A stretch of DNA of 64,000 nt, taken from positions 398,736 to 462,735 of the forward strand of contig NZ_FMVJ01000005.1 in assembly GCF_900102135.1 (NCBI RefSeq). The letters are read 5' to 3'. The notes under the pieces were generated by a model, which saw nothing but the letters and a program-made list of their open reading frames with translations, was not told the DNA's origin and did no database searches. Every line of letters starts with the position of its first letter. Position 1 is the first letter of the stretch. Both the position numbers and the translations under genes were made by a program. This DNA comes from Microvirga guangxiensis (GTDB lineage Bacteria > Pseudomonadota > Alphaproteobacteria > Rhizobiales > Beijerinckiaceae). Shown here one piece after another: positions 8,632 to 17,401 of this stretch.

Positions 8632-10014
8632 ATGATGTCGCTACTCCAATCCCGAATGAATAGATCAGATGTCGTGCTGCGGATGCGCAAGCTCTGGAAA
8701 GAGGAGGGCGGTGCGACGGCAGTTGCCATGGGGATCATGTCGCCGGTGATCATCGGAGGAATGGCTCTGGGAGGCGAGACTGGGTATTGGTACTATACGC
8801 AGCGAAAGCTGCAGCATGCAGCGGACGTGGCCGCGCATGCATCCACCGTTCGCAAGAGAGTCGGGGAAGATGGGGCCCTTCTAAAGCAGGCAGCTGTTCA
8901 GGTGGCATCGGCCTCTGGCTTTATGCCTGTCATGTCCGATGCGGATCCGGCGTCCGGGACAACCCATTTTTCGGCAGTGAACATGACTGTAAATAACCCT
9001 CCGCTTGCCGGCGGATCGGTTGGCGACAACAACGCTGTGGAGGTCATTCTTTCCGAGACAAAGCCACGGCTTCTGTCTTCGATCTTCTCCGATGCTCCTA
9101 TCGAGATCAGGGCGCGTGCGGTCGCCAAGCTCATCGGAGGTTCTCCTGCCTGCGTGGTCGCTCTTTCTGTGACAAAATCGAGGGCCGTTGAAGTGTCCGG
9201 CAACACCAGCGTGACACTCAACGATTGCAGCGTTGTCTCGAACTCCATTCAGTCCGACGCCTATTACATGCCAAACTCTACAGCAGATCTCACTGCTGAT
9301 TGCATCAGCACGGTAGGCGGATCTTCGGTCAAGAACCCATCCCCCAGTCTGCTGGACCTAAAAGTTTGCACCAGTGTGCAGGAGAATGCTCCCCCAGCCG
9401 CTGATCCTTATGCAGATGTCCCTGAGCCATCCGTCTCGGGTTATACATGCCAGAACAGGACCGTATCCGGGTCGATCCTCCCGAAGGAGAACCCACATCC
9501 GGTCTATGGCGCATATTCAGTCTTCTGTGATGGGATCGAGGTTGCGTCCAACGCAACTGCCACCTTCGGGCCAGGGCTCTATATCATCACCGGCGGCAAT
9601 ATGAAGGTGAACAACAAGGCCACACTGAAGTCGAACGGCGCAACCTTCTTCTTCGCTAATAACACGACTGCCGAAATTTCTGGTTCCGCCGATCTTGACC
9701 TGACTGCTCCAACCGCCGGACCGTATTCGGGTCTCGTGTTCTTTGGTGCGAGTTGCGAGGACTCGCCGCTTGAATGCGGCGAGGTCTTCAGGATCAACGG
9801 CAACTCAAGTACCACGAGCATCAAAGGTGCGGTCTACCTGCCGGGCTCACGGATCGAGTTTCTTGGGACAACGAGGGCTGAGTCGAGCTGCCTCCAGATC
9901 ATCGCCGATGCGGTCACCTTTACGGGCAACTCAAGAATTGAGATGGGAGCCGCCTGCGCAGGGGCTGGGACAAAGACTGTTTTGACGGGCCAGATCGTGC
10001 AACTTGTCGAGTAA
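8632..10014 (+). CDS. TadG-like pilus-associated protein with beta-rich C-terminal domain
   Basis: This 460-aa protein has the N-terminus of a Tad-locus pseudopilin-like TadG protein: a basic stretch, then GGATAVAMGIMSPVIIGGMA (about 24-43) as the single hydrophobic segment, and YTQRKLQHAADVAAHA, the usual following helix. The rest is rich in Thr, Ser, Asn, Gly and short beta-strand repeats. It contains several Cys residues and a phrase such as GAVYLPGSRIEFLG, suggesting a beta-helix or adhesin-like exported domain. AAGGAGAG lies 7 nt before the ATG. It is a single-gene unit convergent with cpaF-tadB-tadC and carries the shared promoter motif. A pilus-tip or minor-pilin role is inferred from family and context. 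Confidence 0.8.
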   Translation: MMSLLQSRMNRSDVVLRMRKLWKEEGGATAVAMGIMSPVIIGGMALGGETGYWYYTQRKLQHAADVAAHASTVRKRVGEDGALLKQAAVQVASASGFMPVMSDADPASGTTHFSAVNMTVNNPPLAGGSVGDNNAVEVILSETKPRLLSSIFSDAPIEIRARAVAKLIGGSPACVVALSVTKSRAVEVSGNTSVTLNDCSVVSNSIQSDAYYMPNSTADLTADCISTVGGSSVKNPSPSLLDLKVCTSVQENAPPAADPYADVPEPSVSGYTCQNRTVSGSILPKENPHPVYGAYSVFCDGIEVASNATATFGPGLYIITGGNMKVNNKATLKSNGATFFFANNTTAEISGSADLDLTAPTAGPYSGLVFFGASCEDSPLECGEVFRINGNSSTTSIKGAVYLPGSRIEFLGTTRAESSCLQIIADAVTFTGNSRIEMGAACAGAGTKTVLTGQIVQLVE

Positions 10015-10032
10015 GAGGCCGAGTTTGCGGCC

Positions 10033-10050
10033 AGTCCCTAGTGGACTAGG
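10033..10050. repeat. palindrome between convergent tadG-like and tadC genes
   Basis: AGTCC (10033-10037) and GGACT (10043-10047) form an inverted repeat around CTAGT, inside an outer GGCC/GGCC pair. It contains TGGACTAGG, also seen at 19130-19138. Its position between two convergent stop codons suits a bidirectional transcript-end hairpin, although no T-run follows; it may alternatively be a stray copy of the locus motif. Confidence 0.35.
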
Positions 10051-10077
10051 CCTTCCTACAGACAGCCATAGGTTTCA

Positions 10078-11046
10078 TCAGAGGTTTGCTATCCGGATAG
10101 CCGCCGGTGTGATGATGACGGCGAAGAGAACCGGCAGGAAGAATAGGATCATCGGAACCGTGAGCTTGGGCGGCAGGGCCGCGGCTTTTTTCTCCGCTTC
10201 GTTCATACGCATGTCCCGGTTCTCCTGCGCAAGCACGCGCAGAGAATGCGCCAGAGGGGTGCCGTATTTTTCCGACTGGATAAGGCTGGTCACAACTCCT
10301 TTGACCCCATCGAGGCCGGTGCGTTCCGCCAGGTTCTCGTAAGCCTTTCGACGATCCTGCAAATATGACAGCTCGGCTGTCGTCAGGCTGAGCTCCTCGG
10401 AAAGCTCGACGCATTGAGCGCCGATTTCATCTGAAACCTTGCGCAATGCGCTCTCGACACTCATGCCGCACTCGACGCAAATCAACAGAAGATCAAGCGC
10501 GTCCGGCCAAGATCTGCGGATGGCTTCCTGCCTCTTTTTGATTTTGTTCGAAATATAAAGTTGCGGCGCAAAGTAGCCAAGCCATGCCGCAGCGACGGCA
10601 ATGCCCAGTTTCACGAAGAGCGGGTGCTGGAGACGAAGAACGATGAAGACATATAGGATAGCGAATAAAAACATTGCGATAGGCGCGATCGCGCGTACCG
10701 CCAGAAAGGTGACGACGGGACTCTGGCCACGATAGCCTGCCATTCGCAGTTTTTGGGCAAGATCGCCGTCCTCGACGCGCTTGGCGAGATCGAACCTTTC
10801 TACGATATCCTTGAATAGCTTCTTAGGTTCGCTGCGAAGGGAAGGCGTCTTGGCTTTGGCATTGAGACGGGCACGCTCCCGCGCTCTGATCCGTTCGCGC
10901 TCATTCGCCATCTGGACCATGCGAGCGCTCAATTGGTCTCGAGCAAAGTAAGGCCAGGAAACAACGAGGATAGCCCCGCAGACGGAGATGGCGGCAGAGA
11001 AGGCGATGATCAAGTCGGGATTCGGCAGGAGGGCAGCAGGGTTCAT
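10078..11046 (-). CDS. tadC: Tad pilus inner-membrane platform protein TadC
   Basis: This is a 322-aa T2SSF-family platform protein. An N-terminal TM segment (about 8-30) and a basic cytoplasmic stretch precede two TM helices near 120-165. The T2SSF domain follows with LLLICVECGMSVESALRKVS and LIQSEKYGTPLAHSLRVLAQ, and a C-terminal TM helix ends the protein (FFLPVLFAVIITPAAIRIAN). With TadB it forms the base on which the CpaF ATPase drives pilin assembly. GAGG lies 6 nt before the ATG. It is the last gene of the cpaF-tadB-tadC operon, 8 nt after tadB. Confidence 0.92.
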   Translation of the reverse strand: MNPAALLPNPDLIIAFSAAISVCGAILVVSWPYFARDQLSARMVQMANERERIRARERARLNAKAKTPSLRSEPKKLFKDIVERFDLAKRVEDGDLAQKLRMAGYRGQSPVVTFLAVRAIAPIAMFLFAILYVFIVLRLQHPLFVKLGIAVAAAWLGYFAPQLYISNKIKKRQEAIRRSWPDALDLLLICVECGMSVESALRKVSDEIGAQCVELSEELSLTTAELSYLQDRRKAYENLAERTGLDGVKGVVTSLIQSEKYGTPLAHSLRVLAQENRDMRMNEAEKKAAALPPKLTVPMILFFLPVLFAVIITPAAIRIANL

Positions 11047-11054
11047 GGCATGCC

Positions 11055-12050
11055 TCAGAAATCGAAGTTGATCATCTTGCGCATGACGAGACAGCCGACC
11101 AGCATCCAGAAGCCGGAAACGGCAAGTGTGATGTTGCCAACGGTCGTGGAGAAAAGAAGGCTGATATAATCCGGCGACGTAAGATAGATCAGGGTTGCAA
11201 CGACCACCGGGAGACTGCCGATGATGCCTGCGGAAGCCTTTGCCTCCGAGCTCACGGCCTTGATCTTGGCCTTCATCTTCTTGCGCTCGCGAAGCACCTT
11301 GGAAAGATTCGATAGGGCTTCCGACAGGCTGCCGCCCGTCCTGCTCTGCAGGGAAATGACAATGGCGAAGAAGTTCGCCTCCGGAAGAGGAATACGCTCG
11401 GCGAGCTTCTGAACCGATTCATCCAACGGTAGACCTAGCGTTTGATCCTCGATGATCGTGCGGAACTCGCTTCTGACAGGTTCCTGTGCTTCCAGAGAGA
11501 TGATGCGCAGGCAATCCACAAGAGGGAGACCTGCCTTGACGCCGCGTACGATCACGTCGACGGCATTCGGGAACTCCATCGAGAAACTCTTGAAACGACT
11601 GCTCCTCTTTCCATTCACGTAGAGGTAGGGGATCAGCAGAGCACCAGTCAGTCCGAAGGCGGCAGAAGAGAATGGGCCAAGCCCGAAAACGATTAAGGAC
11701 GCCACGAAGGATAGTGATCCTGCAATGATGCAAATTAAATAATAGGTTTTCAGAGGCCAGTTCAGGCCGGCCTGCCGAATTCGTGCGGATAGCGTGAGCT
11801 TGGAAGTCTTCTTGATCTTCTGCTTATCCTCAAGATCGCGCAGTGTCACATCGACAGCCTTACGCCGTTTGGCTTCATCATTCTCTGCCGAGCGGTTGAC
11901 GGATGGGCCGGACGAAGCAATGGCTGCGAAACGCTTGTAGCTGTCCGAGCGGCGCTCGAAATAGGAATAGAAGAGAGTAATGACTACGCCACCGGCGCAG
12001 AAGGTCACGAGCAAGGCGATGTAGACGGGAATAAGTTCGGGGATGAGCAT
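11055..12050 (-). CDS. tadB: Tad pilus inner-membrane platform protein TadB
   Basis: This 331-aa protein is a paralogue of TadC. It has an N-terminal TM helix (about 8-30), a charged cytoplasmic segment rich in Lys/Arg/Asp, two TM helices near 100-145, and the T2SSF domain with RGVKAGLPLVDCLRIISLEA and SLQSRTGGSLSEALSNLSKV (the GxxLxEAL motif). A TM pair ends the protein. It lies 24 nt after cpaF and 8 nt before tadC, all leftward, the conserved order of Tad motor genes. No strong ribosome site is next to the ATG (GAGAGGG is about 14 nt away), so translation may depend on coupling. Confidence 0.92.
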   Translation of the reverse strand: MLIPELIPVYIALLVTFCAGGVVITLFYSYFERRSDSYKRFAAIASSGPSVNRSAENDEAKRRKAVDVTLRDLEDKQKIKKTSKLTLSARIRQAGLNWPLKTYYLICIIAGSLSFVASLIVFGLGPFSSAAFGLTGALLIPYLYVNGKRSSRFKSFSMEFPNAVDVIVRGVKAGLPLVDCLRIISLEAQEPVRSEFRTIIEDQTLGLPLDESVQKLAERIPLPEANFFAIVISLQSRTGGSLSEALSNLSKVLRERKKMKAKIKAVSSEAKASAGIIGSLPVVVATLIYLTSPDYISLLFSTTVGNITLAVSGFWMLVGCLVMRKMINFDF

Positions 12051-12074
12051 AATCGGATACTTGCCCTCTCGGTT

Positions 12075-13571
12075 CTAGCCAGCGGCTTTCTCTGCAGCAT
12101 CAAGGGCTGCGGCTAGGCGTCTCTCTTCTCCATAATACCGGGCTCTGTCCCAGAAACGGGGGCGTCCTACGCCTGTAGAGCGATGTTGCCCGATGATATC
12201 GCCTTTTGCGTCCTCACCCAGGATTTCGTAGGTGAAAAGGTCCTGAGTGATGATGACATCGCCTTCAAGTCCGAGGACCTCGGTAATATGTGTGATGCGG
12301 CGCGATCCGTCGCGCAGGCGTGCAGCCTGAACGATCACGTCAACTGACGAGACGATCATCTCGCGTATCGTCTTGGATGGGAGACTGTACCCACCCATGG
12401 TGATCATGGACTCAATGCGGGAAACCGCCTCGCGGGGAGAATTCGCATGCAGAGTGCCCATGGATCCGTCATGGCCAGTGTTCATGGCTTGGAGCAGGTC
12501 GAACGCTTCGGGGCCGCGCACCTCGCCTACGATGATACGTTCAGGGCGCATTCTCAGACAGTTCTTGACGAGATCGCGCATGGTGACCTGGCCTTCGCCT
12601 TCGATGTTCGGCGGACGTGTCTCAAGGCGAACCACATGCGGCTGCTGCAATTGCAGCTCAGCCGCATCCTCGCAGGTCACGATGCGTTCCCCTGGCTCGA
12701 TATAGCGCGTCAGACAGTTCAGCAATGTCGTCTTGCCTGAGCCGGTGCCGCCAGAAACGATCACGTTGCAACGTACGCGGCCAATGATCTCAAGGATCGT
12801 GGCGCCTTCGGGAGTAATCGACCCAAACTTCACAAGCTGGTCGAGCGTCAGCTTGTCCTTCTTGAACTTTCGGATCGTGAGGGTCGGTCCATCGATAGCC
12901 AGGGGCGGGGCAATGACGTTGACGCGCGAGCCATCTGGGAGGCGAGCGTCGCAGATGGGGCTGGATTCATCGACGCGGCGGCCGACCTGACTCACGATAC
13001 GTTGGCAAATATGCAGAAGCTGAGCGTTGTCGCGAAACTGGATGTCGGTCTTCTGTACCTTGCCGGCGACTTCAATGTACACCGTACCCGCACCGTTCAC
13101 CATGATGTCGGCGATGTCGTCGCGGGCCAGAAGGGGCTCGAGTGGGCCATAACCGAGAACGTCGTTGCAGATATCCTGCAGAAGTTCGTCCTGTTCGGCG
13201 ATCGACATGACGAATTTCTTCGCCGTCACGATATCCTTGACGATCTCGCCGATGGCTTCCCGTGCTTCCCGAAGATCCATCTTTCCGAGTTGCGAGACAT
13301 CGATGGCCTCTATCAGAGTCGCAAAGACCTGTGCTTTCAGGCTGTAGTATTCATCTGTTTTGCGACCTCCGTGCGCCCGTGCGGAAGCATCGCTCTGGCC
13401 TGGAGAACCTGAGGGCGAAGCAGAAGAGGCGTTGGGGGGCGACTTCACGGGCGGAGTTTGTCTCAGAGGGGCAGAGGCTGATGTCGAAAGATGCTGGTCC
13501 AGCTGCAAGTCCTGCGAGCGGGCAGGGGCTTTTCTAAAGCCCTCTTCTTGCAGGCTCCTCTTGCCGAACAT
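12075..13571 (-). CDS. cpaF: Tad pilus assembly secretion ATPase CpaF/TadA
   Basis: This 498-aa GspE/VirB11-type hexameric ATPase powers Flp pilus assembly at the inner membrane. A low-complexity Ser/Pro/Ala N-terminus (1-70) precedes the N-terminal domain ([17 protein letters not shown]) and the RecA-like core. The core has Walker A GGTGSGKT at 274-281, an Asp box around [20 protein letters not shown], Walker [20 protein letters not shown] and the His box [18 protein letters not shown]. All motor motifs are intact. GAGG lies 9 nt before the ATG. It heads the cpaF-tadB-tadC operon, whose upstream region shares the palindromic motif at 13661-13687. Confidence 0.95.
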   Translation of the reverse strand: MFGKRSLQEEGFRKAPARSQDLQLDQHLSTSASAPLRQTPPVKSPPNASSASPSGSPGQSDASARAHGGRKTDEYYSLKAQVFATLIEAIDVSQLGKMDLREAREAIGEIVKDIVTAKKFVMSIAEQDELLQDICNDVLGYGPLEPLLARDDIADIMVNGAGTVYIEVAGKVQKTDIQFRDNAQLLHICQRIVSQVGRRVDESSPICDARLPDGSRVNVIAPPLAIDGPTLTIRKFKKDKLTLDQLVKFGSITPEGATILEIIGRVRCNVIVSGGTGSGKTTLLNCLTRYIEPGERIVTCEDAAELQLQQPHVVRLETRPPNIEGEGQVTMRDLVKNCLRMRPERIIVGEVRGPEAFDLLQAMNTGHDGSMGTLHANSPREAVSRIESMITMGGYSLPSKTIREMIVSSVDVIVQAARLRDGSRRITHITEVLGLEGDVIITQDLFTYEILGEDAKGDIIGQHRSTGVGRPRFWDRARYYGEERRLAAALDAAEKAAG

Positions 13572-13660
13572 GATGAAAGCCTCGTCTTCCCCTGGTCAAG
13601 CGGCCCGTTTCTCAGCCGCGTTGCCAACCCAAGCTCTTATTAGAGCTTAGGTGGTACGAG

Positions 13661-13687
13661 GGTCCATTCAGCTTCATGGTCTAGGAC
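13661..13687 (+). promoter_or_regulatory. tad-locus motif between cpaF and the CpaC-N-like gene
   Basis: The sequence reads GGTCCATTCAGCTTCATGG then TCTAGGA. Half-sites CCAT (13664-13667) and ATGG (13676-13679) form an inverted repeat followed by CTAGG, with an outer GGTCC/GGACC pair. It aligns over more than 20 positions with the copy at 18305-18330. It lies 90-116 nt upstream of cpaF (leftward) and about 66-92 nt upstream of the rightward gene, so it could serve both. Confidence 0.55.
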
Positions 13688-13704
13688 CGGACCGGATCGG
13701 GTTC

Positions 13705-13716
13705 GGCCATATGGCC
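13705..13716. promoter_or_regulatory. perfect 12-bp palindrome in the cpaF divergent promoter region
   Basis: GGCCATATGGCC is a perfect palindrome followed by TAA. It shares the ATGGCCTA core with the nearby motif copies but lacks CTAG, so it may be a degenerate second copy. Confidence 0.35.
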
Positions 13717-13752
13717 TAATTGCCTGTACAGCATGAGAAATGGTTTCAAAGA

Positions 13753-14238
13753 ATGATGCCAATCGATCGGACATTCTTCATGCGATGCTCGCTTCTCAAG
13801 ATTACGGCTGCGGCGCTGGTGCTGGGAGCACTCGGTCTTCCCGGCTTGAGCAGAGCGGACGAGTCATTGCCACTGGGAGCGTTGTCATCAACGGACGCGC
13901 GCCTTCGCATCAGTTCCGAGCAATCTACCCTGTCGGTTGCGCTCGATTTCGCGAAAATCCTTACCTTCGAGCACCCAGCTCGGACGATTATCATCGGGAA
14001 CCCGGGCATTGTCGATGGCACCCTGAGCGATGAGTATAATATGGTGCTCACCGGAAAGGCGGTCGGCGCGACGAACCTAATCGTCTTGGGAGAAGCCGGA
14101 CGTGAGATCGCGCATGTGAAAATTAGTGTGTCTGCCAGCGCAAACCAGGTGACGACGGTCTATCACGGAGCCGCACAGCAAGTGTACTCCTGCATCGACA
14201 CCTGCAGGCCTGTCGGAAAGGCCGAACCATCCAAATAA
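13753..14238 (+). CDS. stand-alone CpaC N-terminal-domain-like exported protein
   Basis: This protein has about 161 aa from the ATG at 13753; an ATG at 13780 (MRCSLLKITA) is equally possible, and neither has a clear ribosome site. A signal peptide ending near LPGLSRADE is followed by a domain matching the N-terminal region of CpaC/RcpA secretins: LSVALDFAKILTFEHPARTI, then GNPGIVDGTLSDEYNMVLTG and GATNLIVLG. There is no secretin domain. The C-terminus carries two Cys in YSCIDTC. It probably sits in the periplasm and assists or modulates the secretin, but that role is inference. It diverges from cpaF and converges with tadE. Confidence 0.75.
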   Translation: MMPIDRTFFMRCSLLKITAAALVLGALGLPGLSRADESLPLGALSSTDARLRISSEQSTLSVALDFAKILTFEHPARTIIIGNPGIVDGTLSDEYNMVLTGKAVGATNLIVLGEAGREIAHVKISVSASANQVTTVYHGAAQQVYSCIDTCRPVGKAEPSK

Positions 14239-14256
14239 AGCGCAAGAGTTCCAAGA

Positions 14257-14676
14257 TCAGGAGGTCGGCGGGGGAGCTTTCGGAAAGCGGCGTCTGAGCG
14301 ACAGATCCAACGTGCCTGCGGTGGAAATCGGTACAACGGTTTTAAGAGACAAGCTCACCTTGACCGTTCTGAAATCCGGATCGGATGTAATTTCGACCTT
14401 CGGCCTCTCGGCCAAGGGTGTATCTGTTCCAAGCTCTGGAAATTGCCTCTCAATCTCGAGGCTGATCTGATTATCGGTCATGGGATGCAGGAGGCTATTG
14501 CGCCCAGCACGCTCTATGGCATCCGAAAGCCTATGATACATCCATAAGGCGCGTCCGCCGTCGATGACGATCAGGGACCCGCCGATCAGGAGCATCCCGA
14601 CAAGAGCAAATTCCACAGCGGTCGACCCGCGATTGCATCGGCGTAAACGAAGCACCCTGTTGAGGATCAACCTCAT
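14257..14676 (-). CDS. tadE: TadE-like minor pseudopilin (first)
   Basis: This 139-aa protein has a short basic leader ending RRCNRGSTAVEFALVGMLLI. A Gly precedes a hydrophobic helix with Glu at +5, the cleavage-site layout of TadE/TadF pseudopilins processed by the CpaA peptidase. The remaining 90 residues are exported and beta-rich, with DFRTVKVSLSLKTVVPIS. It overlaps the upstream tadE-like gene by 4 nt (ATGA at 14676-14673), showing translational coupling at the end of the flp-cpaA-cpaB-cpaE-tadE-tadE unit. Assignment to TadE rather than TadF is tentative. Confidence 0.85.
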   Translation of the reverse strand: MRLILNRVLRLRRCNRGSTAVEFALVGMLLIGGSLIVIDGGRALWMYHRLSDAIERAGRNSLLHPMTDNQISLEIERQFPELGTDTPLAERPKVEITSDPDFRTVKVSLSLKTVVPISTAGTLDLSLRRRFPKAPPPTS

Positions 14677-15215
14677 CGGACTTGAACTTGAATTTTCGAT
14701 TTCAAAGCCGTGGACGGCAGGATCATGCTGGTGGACCTACTTTCAGCTGTGATCTCGTAAAAGGCAACAGGGAGCTTTTCGCCTGTGCATACTGCCGCAC
14801 AGGCGGGAAGGTGAGGGCCGCTGATATTGTCCGGGCATACGCAGTATCGCGAAGCACTCACTGTGAGAGGCGGCTTTCCCCCTACCGGTGTCGTACTGCC
14901 GACAGCAAAACCTTCGGCAGCTACGAGGTTCAGGATCTTCGTCACCTCAGGGGCTGTCGAGCTTGCCGATTTGTCCTTCATAGCCTCTTGGGCTGCGGCC
15001 CTTAAGACATGATCCATCGACATCTTCTGCTGGGCGAGAAATGCAAGGTCAGAAACCGCTACGAAGCCGAGCATCAGAATCGGGGCGAAAAGGCTGAATT
15101 CGATGGCCGAGACGCCATCACGGTTGCGTTGGAATGCAGCGGTAAGGCCCCAGAAGCGCCCGTGCTTGTAGCCTGCGATCACTCTGCAGGTCATTGTGAG
15201 CATCGCCCGAGTCAT
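14673..15215 (-). CDS. TadE/TadF-like minor pseudopilin (second)
   Basis: This 180-aa protein has a longer leader (about 35 residues, basic) before RDGVSAIEFSLFAPILMLGF, a pseudopilin processing site with Glu at +5 after Gly and a hydrophobic helix. The exported part carries four Cys in CVCPDNISGPHLPACAAVC, probably forming disulfides. Starts at 15203 or 15194 (internal ATGs) are possible because no good ribosome site precedes 15215. It lies 16 nt after cpaE and is coupled to the following tadE by a 4-nt overlap. Minor pilins of this type prime or cap the Flp pilus in studied Tad systems. Confidence 0.82.
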   Translation of the reverse strand: MTRAMLTMTCRVIAGYKHGRFWGLTAAFQRNRDGVSAIEFSLFAPILMLGFVAVSDLAFLAQQKMSMDHVLRAAAQEAMKDKSASSTAPEVTKILNLVAAEGFAVGSTTPVGGKPPLTVSASRYCVCPDNISGPHLPACAAVCTGEKLPVAFYEITAESRSTSMILPSTALKSKIQVQVR

Positions 15216-15231
15216 ATCACTGTGGCCTACC

Positions 15232-16566
15232 TTATTTTCTCCCAGGGAGCGAATTTCGCTTCAACTTGCCGAAGAACGTTGCCAGATCGATCGAGCCCCT
15301 TCGTGTATTCTTCGCATCTTTCCTGCCTGTGAGCAGATCCGCGATCTCTCGGAAGGATTTATGTGCAGCCCCTTTGGATGAGATTTCCGCGACCATCTGG
15401 CCTTTATTCGCCGCTGTTCCAAACGCGTGTGCGTCAAAGGGTATGCAGGCAATCGGTTCGAGTTGCACTGCTTTGGCAAAATCCTTCGGTTTGATCTCTG
15501 GCCGCTTGGGCATCCCAACCTGGTTCAGGATCAGCCTCGGCGGAGGATCGTGCGGGCGGGCCTGTTTCAGCACGCCGATCATGTTCTTGGCATTGCGAAG
15601 GTTGGCGAGGTCGGGAACTGCCGTGATAATGATCTCATCCGCCGCTGTCAGCATGTTCCTCGACCAAGAGGTCCACATATGCGGCATATCAAGGATCGTG
15701 AAAGGGATGCTCGACTGCGCCACCTCGATCAAGGCCTCAAGCTCGCGCTGACCCAGGTCATAGGATTTTTCGAGGTCCGTAGGTGCAGACAATAGGCTCA
15801 AGTGATCGCCGCACTTCGTCAGCAAACGGTCGAGCAGTACCTCGTCGAGACGGCTCGTGTCCTGAATGGCCTCCGCAAGGCCGGGACCGGTATCGAGGTT
15901 GAAGTCCAGACTTGCGGTGCCGAAGGGGAGATCTAGATCCGCAATAACAACATCGGATTGCTGCTGCCGGGCGATCATCCATGCCATATTATGAGCAATG
16001 GTGGAGGACCCAACACCCCCTTTGGCACCTATGAAGGCATAGGTTTGGCCCAGTTTTCCCGAACTGCTTTCTCCATAGACGCCTGAAATGGAGGTAATCA
16101 GGGAAACGGGCGTGATGGGAGCAAGAAGATACTCGCTCAGTCCCCGTTTCATCAGATCGCGATAGAACCCAATGTCATTGGTGTGGCCAATGGCCATGAC
16201 GCGGGTTCCCGGGTCGCAGACTTCCGCGAGCCGGTCGAGATCGGCAAGATACAGATCACCCGCAGAATGGCTCTCGATGATCACAAGGCTTGGGGTAGGG
16301 GCGTGCTGGTAATGCGCGATAGCTGCTGCAACTCCGCCCATGCGAACCGTCACTCGGGTGCGGGCCATCAGGCGGTCACGAGCCGAGCTCTCAATGGCAG
16401 CAGCAACTTCTGATGTGTCGCAGAACGCTTCGATGACAATCCGAGGAATCCGCACGGCCTCGCGGGCGTGCATAGAGAGCGTTTCAGGATAGAAAACGGT
16501 GTTCGTATCCGGTTCCGCGATCCGGCGGGAGAGATTGTCTGCCATGTCAAGGGTCAGGTCTGTCAT
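15232..16566 (-). CDS. cpaE: Tad pilus localisation ATPase CpaE/TadZ
   Basis: This 444-aa protein has an N-terminal atypical receiver-like domain (about 40-160, ending GLSEYLLAPITPVSL) and a C-terminal MinD/ParA-type ATPase domain. The deviant Walker A is AKGGVGSSTIAHNMAW, and DVVIADLDLPFGTASLDFN and FTILDMPHMW follow. CpaE/TadZ places the pilus machine at the cell pole. A basic tail follows (TFFGKLKRNSLPGRK). GGAG lies about 10 nt before the ATG. It lies between cpaB and the tadE genes in a leftward operon. Confidence 0.93.
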   Translation of the reverse strand: MTDLTLDMADNLSRRIAEPDTNTVFYPETLSMHAREAVRIPRIVIEAFCDTSEVAAAIESSARDRLMARTRVTVRMGGVAAAIAHYQHAPTPSLVIIESHSAGDLYLADLDRLAEVCDPGTRVMAIGHTNDIGFYRDLMKRGLSEYLLAPITPVSLITSISGVYGESSSGKLGQTYAFIGAKGGVGSSTIAHNMAWMIARQQQSDVVIADLDLPFGTASLDFNLDTGPGLAEAIQDTSRLDEVLLDRLLTKCGDHLSLLSAPTDLEKSYDLGQRELEALIEVAQSSIPFTILDMPHMWTSWSRNMLTAADEIIITAVPDLANLRNAKNMIGVLKQARPHDPPPRLILNQVGMPKRPEIKPKDFAKAVQLEPIACIPFDAHAFGTAANKGQMVAEISSKGAAHKSFREIADLLTGRKDAKNTRRGSIDLATFFGKLKRNSLPGRK

Positions 16567-16605
16567 AGGGGATCGCTCCGGCGGAGTGCCTACCGCTTCG
16601 AATGT

Positions 16606-17367
16606 CTAGAACTTTACGACTTCGCTTTGGCCGGCCCTGAGAATGCGGACTGATGCGTTCTCCGGCTTCAGGATAGGCTCGTCGCCGTTGTCGGCGACGG
16701 AGCGGAGTGAAAGTGAGAGAAGACCGGTTGCTTGGCCGGCCGCAATGGCTTCAGCCTGGGACGGGCTGAGTTCGAGGGTTGCCGTCTTGCCGACGGTGGC
16801 AGCCTGGCCTTTGGCCTCTTCCACCTTCTGATCCACGGCGAGGACGCGGATGTTGGTCAGGATCGTCCGGCTGAGATTTTCGGTCTGGTTAGGACCAGGC
16901 CGAGCGACGGTTTGAATGACGTCGACGCGGTCGTTGGGCAGAATAAAACCGCCGGCTGTGCTTTCGACCGATACACGAATGGCCACGGCGCGCTTTCCGG
17001 GAGCGAGCAAGGAAGCAAGAAGGTTGGAACCGCGAGACAGCTTGTCTTCACGGATCGGCTCGCCGGAAACGAACTGGCTGCGCACCATGGCGCCCGCCAG
17101 CGTTTTCAAAGCTTCGGGCTGTTCGGAGCGGGTGATGAAGCCAGGACTAACCGCCGTGGCGGGCCAGGGTTGCCACCGAAGTGCCTTGTCACTCAAGGTC
17201 AGCCCCTGACCCAGATCCGAGGAGGCTACCAGAACATCGATCATGGCAACTTGCGGCGCGGGCGCCTGCACGGTCGTGACAGCCACTCCCGGCCTCATCG
17301 ATAAAGCAAGCCAGCCGGCAAGGCTGCCGGCAGCAATAGCGATCACCAGAATAATGATGCGCAGCAT
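16606..17367 (-). CDS. cpaB: Tad pilus assembly protein CpaB/RcpC
   Basis: This 253-aa periplasmic assembly protein is anchored by an N-terminal TM helix (about 3-22). An SAF-type domain begins near IDVLVASSDLGQGLTLSDKA and contains WPATAVSPGFI. The CpaB core follows (GKRAVAIRVSVESTAGGFIL then NDRVDVIQT), then LSRTILTNIRVLAVDQ. CpaB proteins act with the CpaC secretin. AGAGGAA lies 7 nt before the ATG. It follows cpaA by 34 nt and precedes cpaE by 39 nt. Confidence 0.92.
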   Translation of the reverse strand: MLRIIILVIAIAAGSLAGWLALSMRPGVAVTTVQAPAPQVAMIDVLVASSDLGQGLTLSDKALRWQPWPATAVSPGFITRSEQPEALKTLAGAMVRSQFVSGEPIREDKLSRGSNLLASLLAPGKRAVAIRVSVESTAGGFILPNDRVDVIQTVARPGPNQTENLSRTILTNIRVLAVDQKVEEAKGQAATVGKTATLELSPSQAEAIAAGQATGLLSLSLRSVADNGDEPILKPENASVRILRAGQSEVVKF

Positions 17368-17401
17368 CGTTAAATTCCTCTCGCTTCGATGATGATCTGC
17401 T

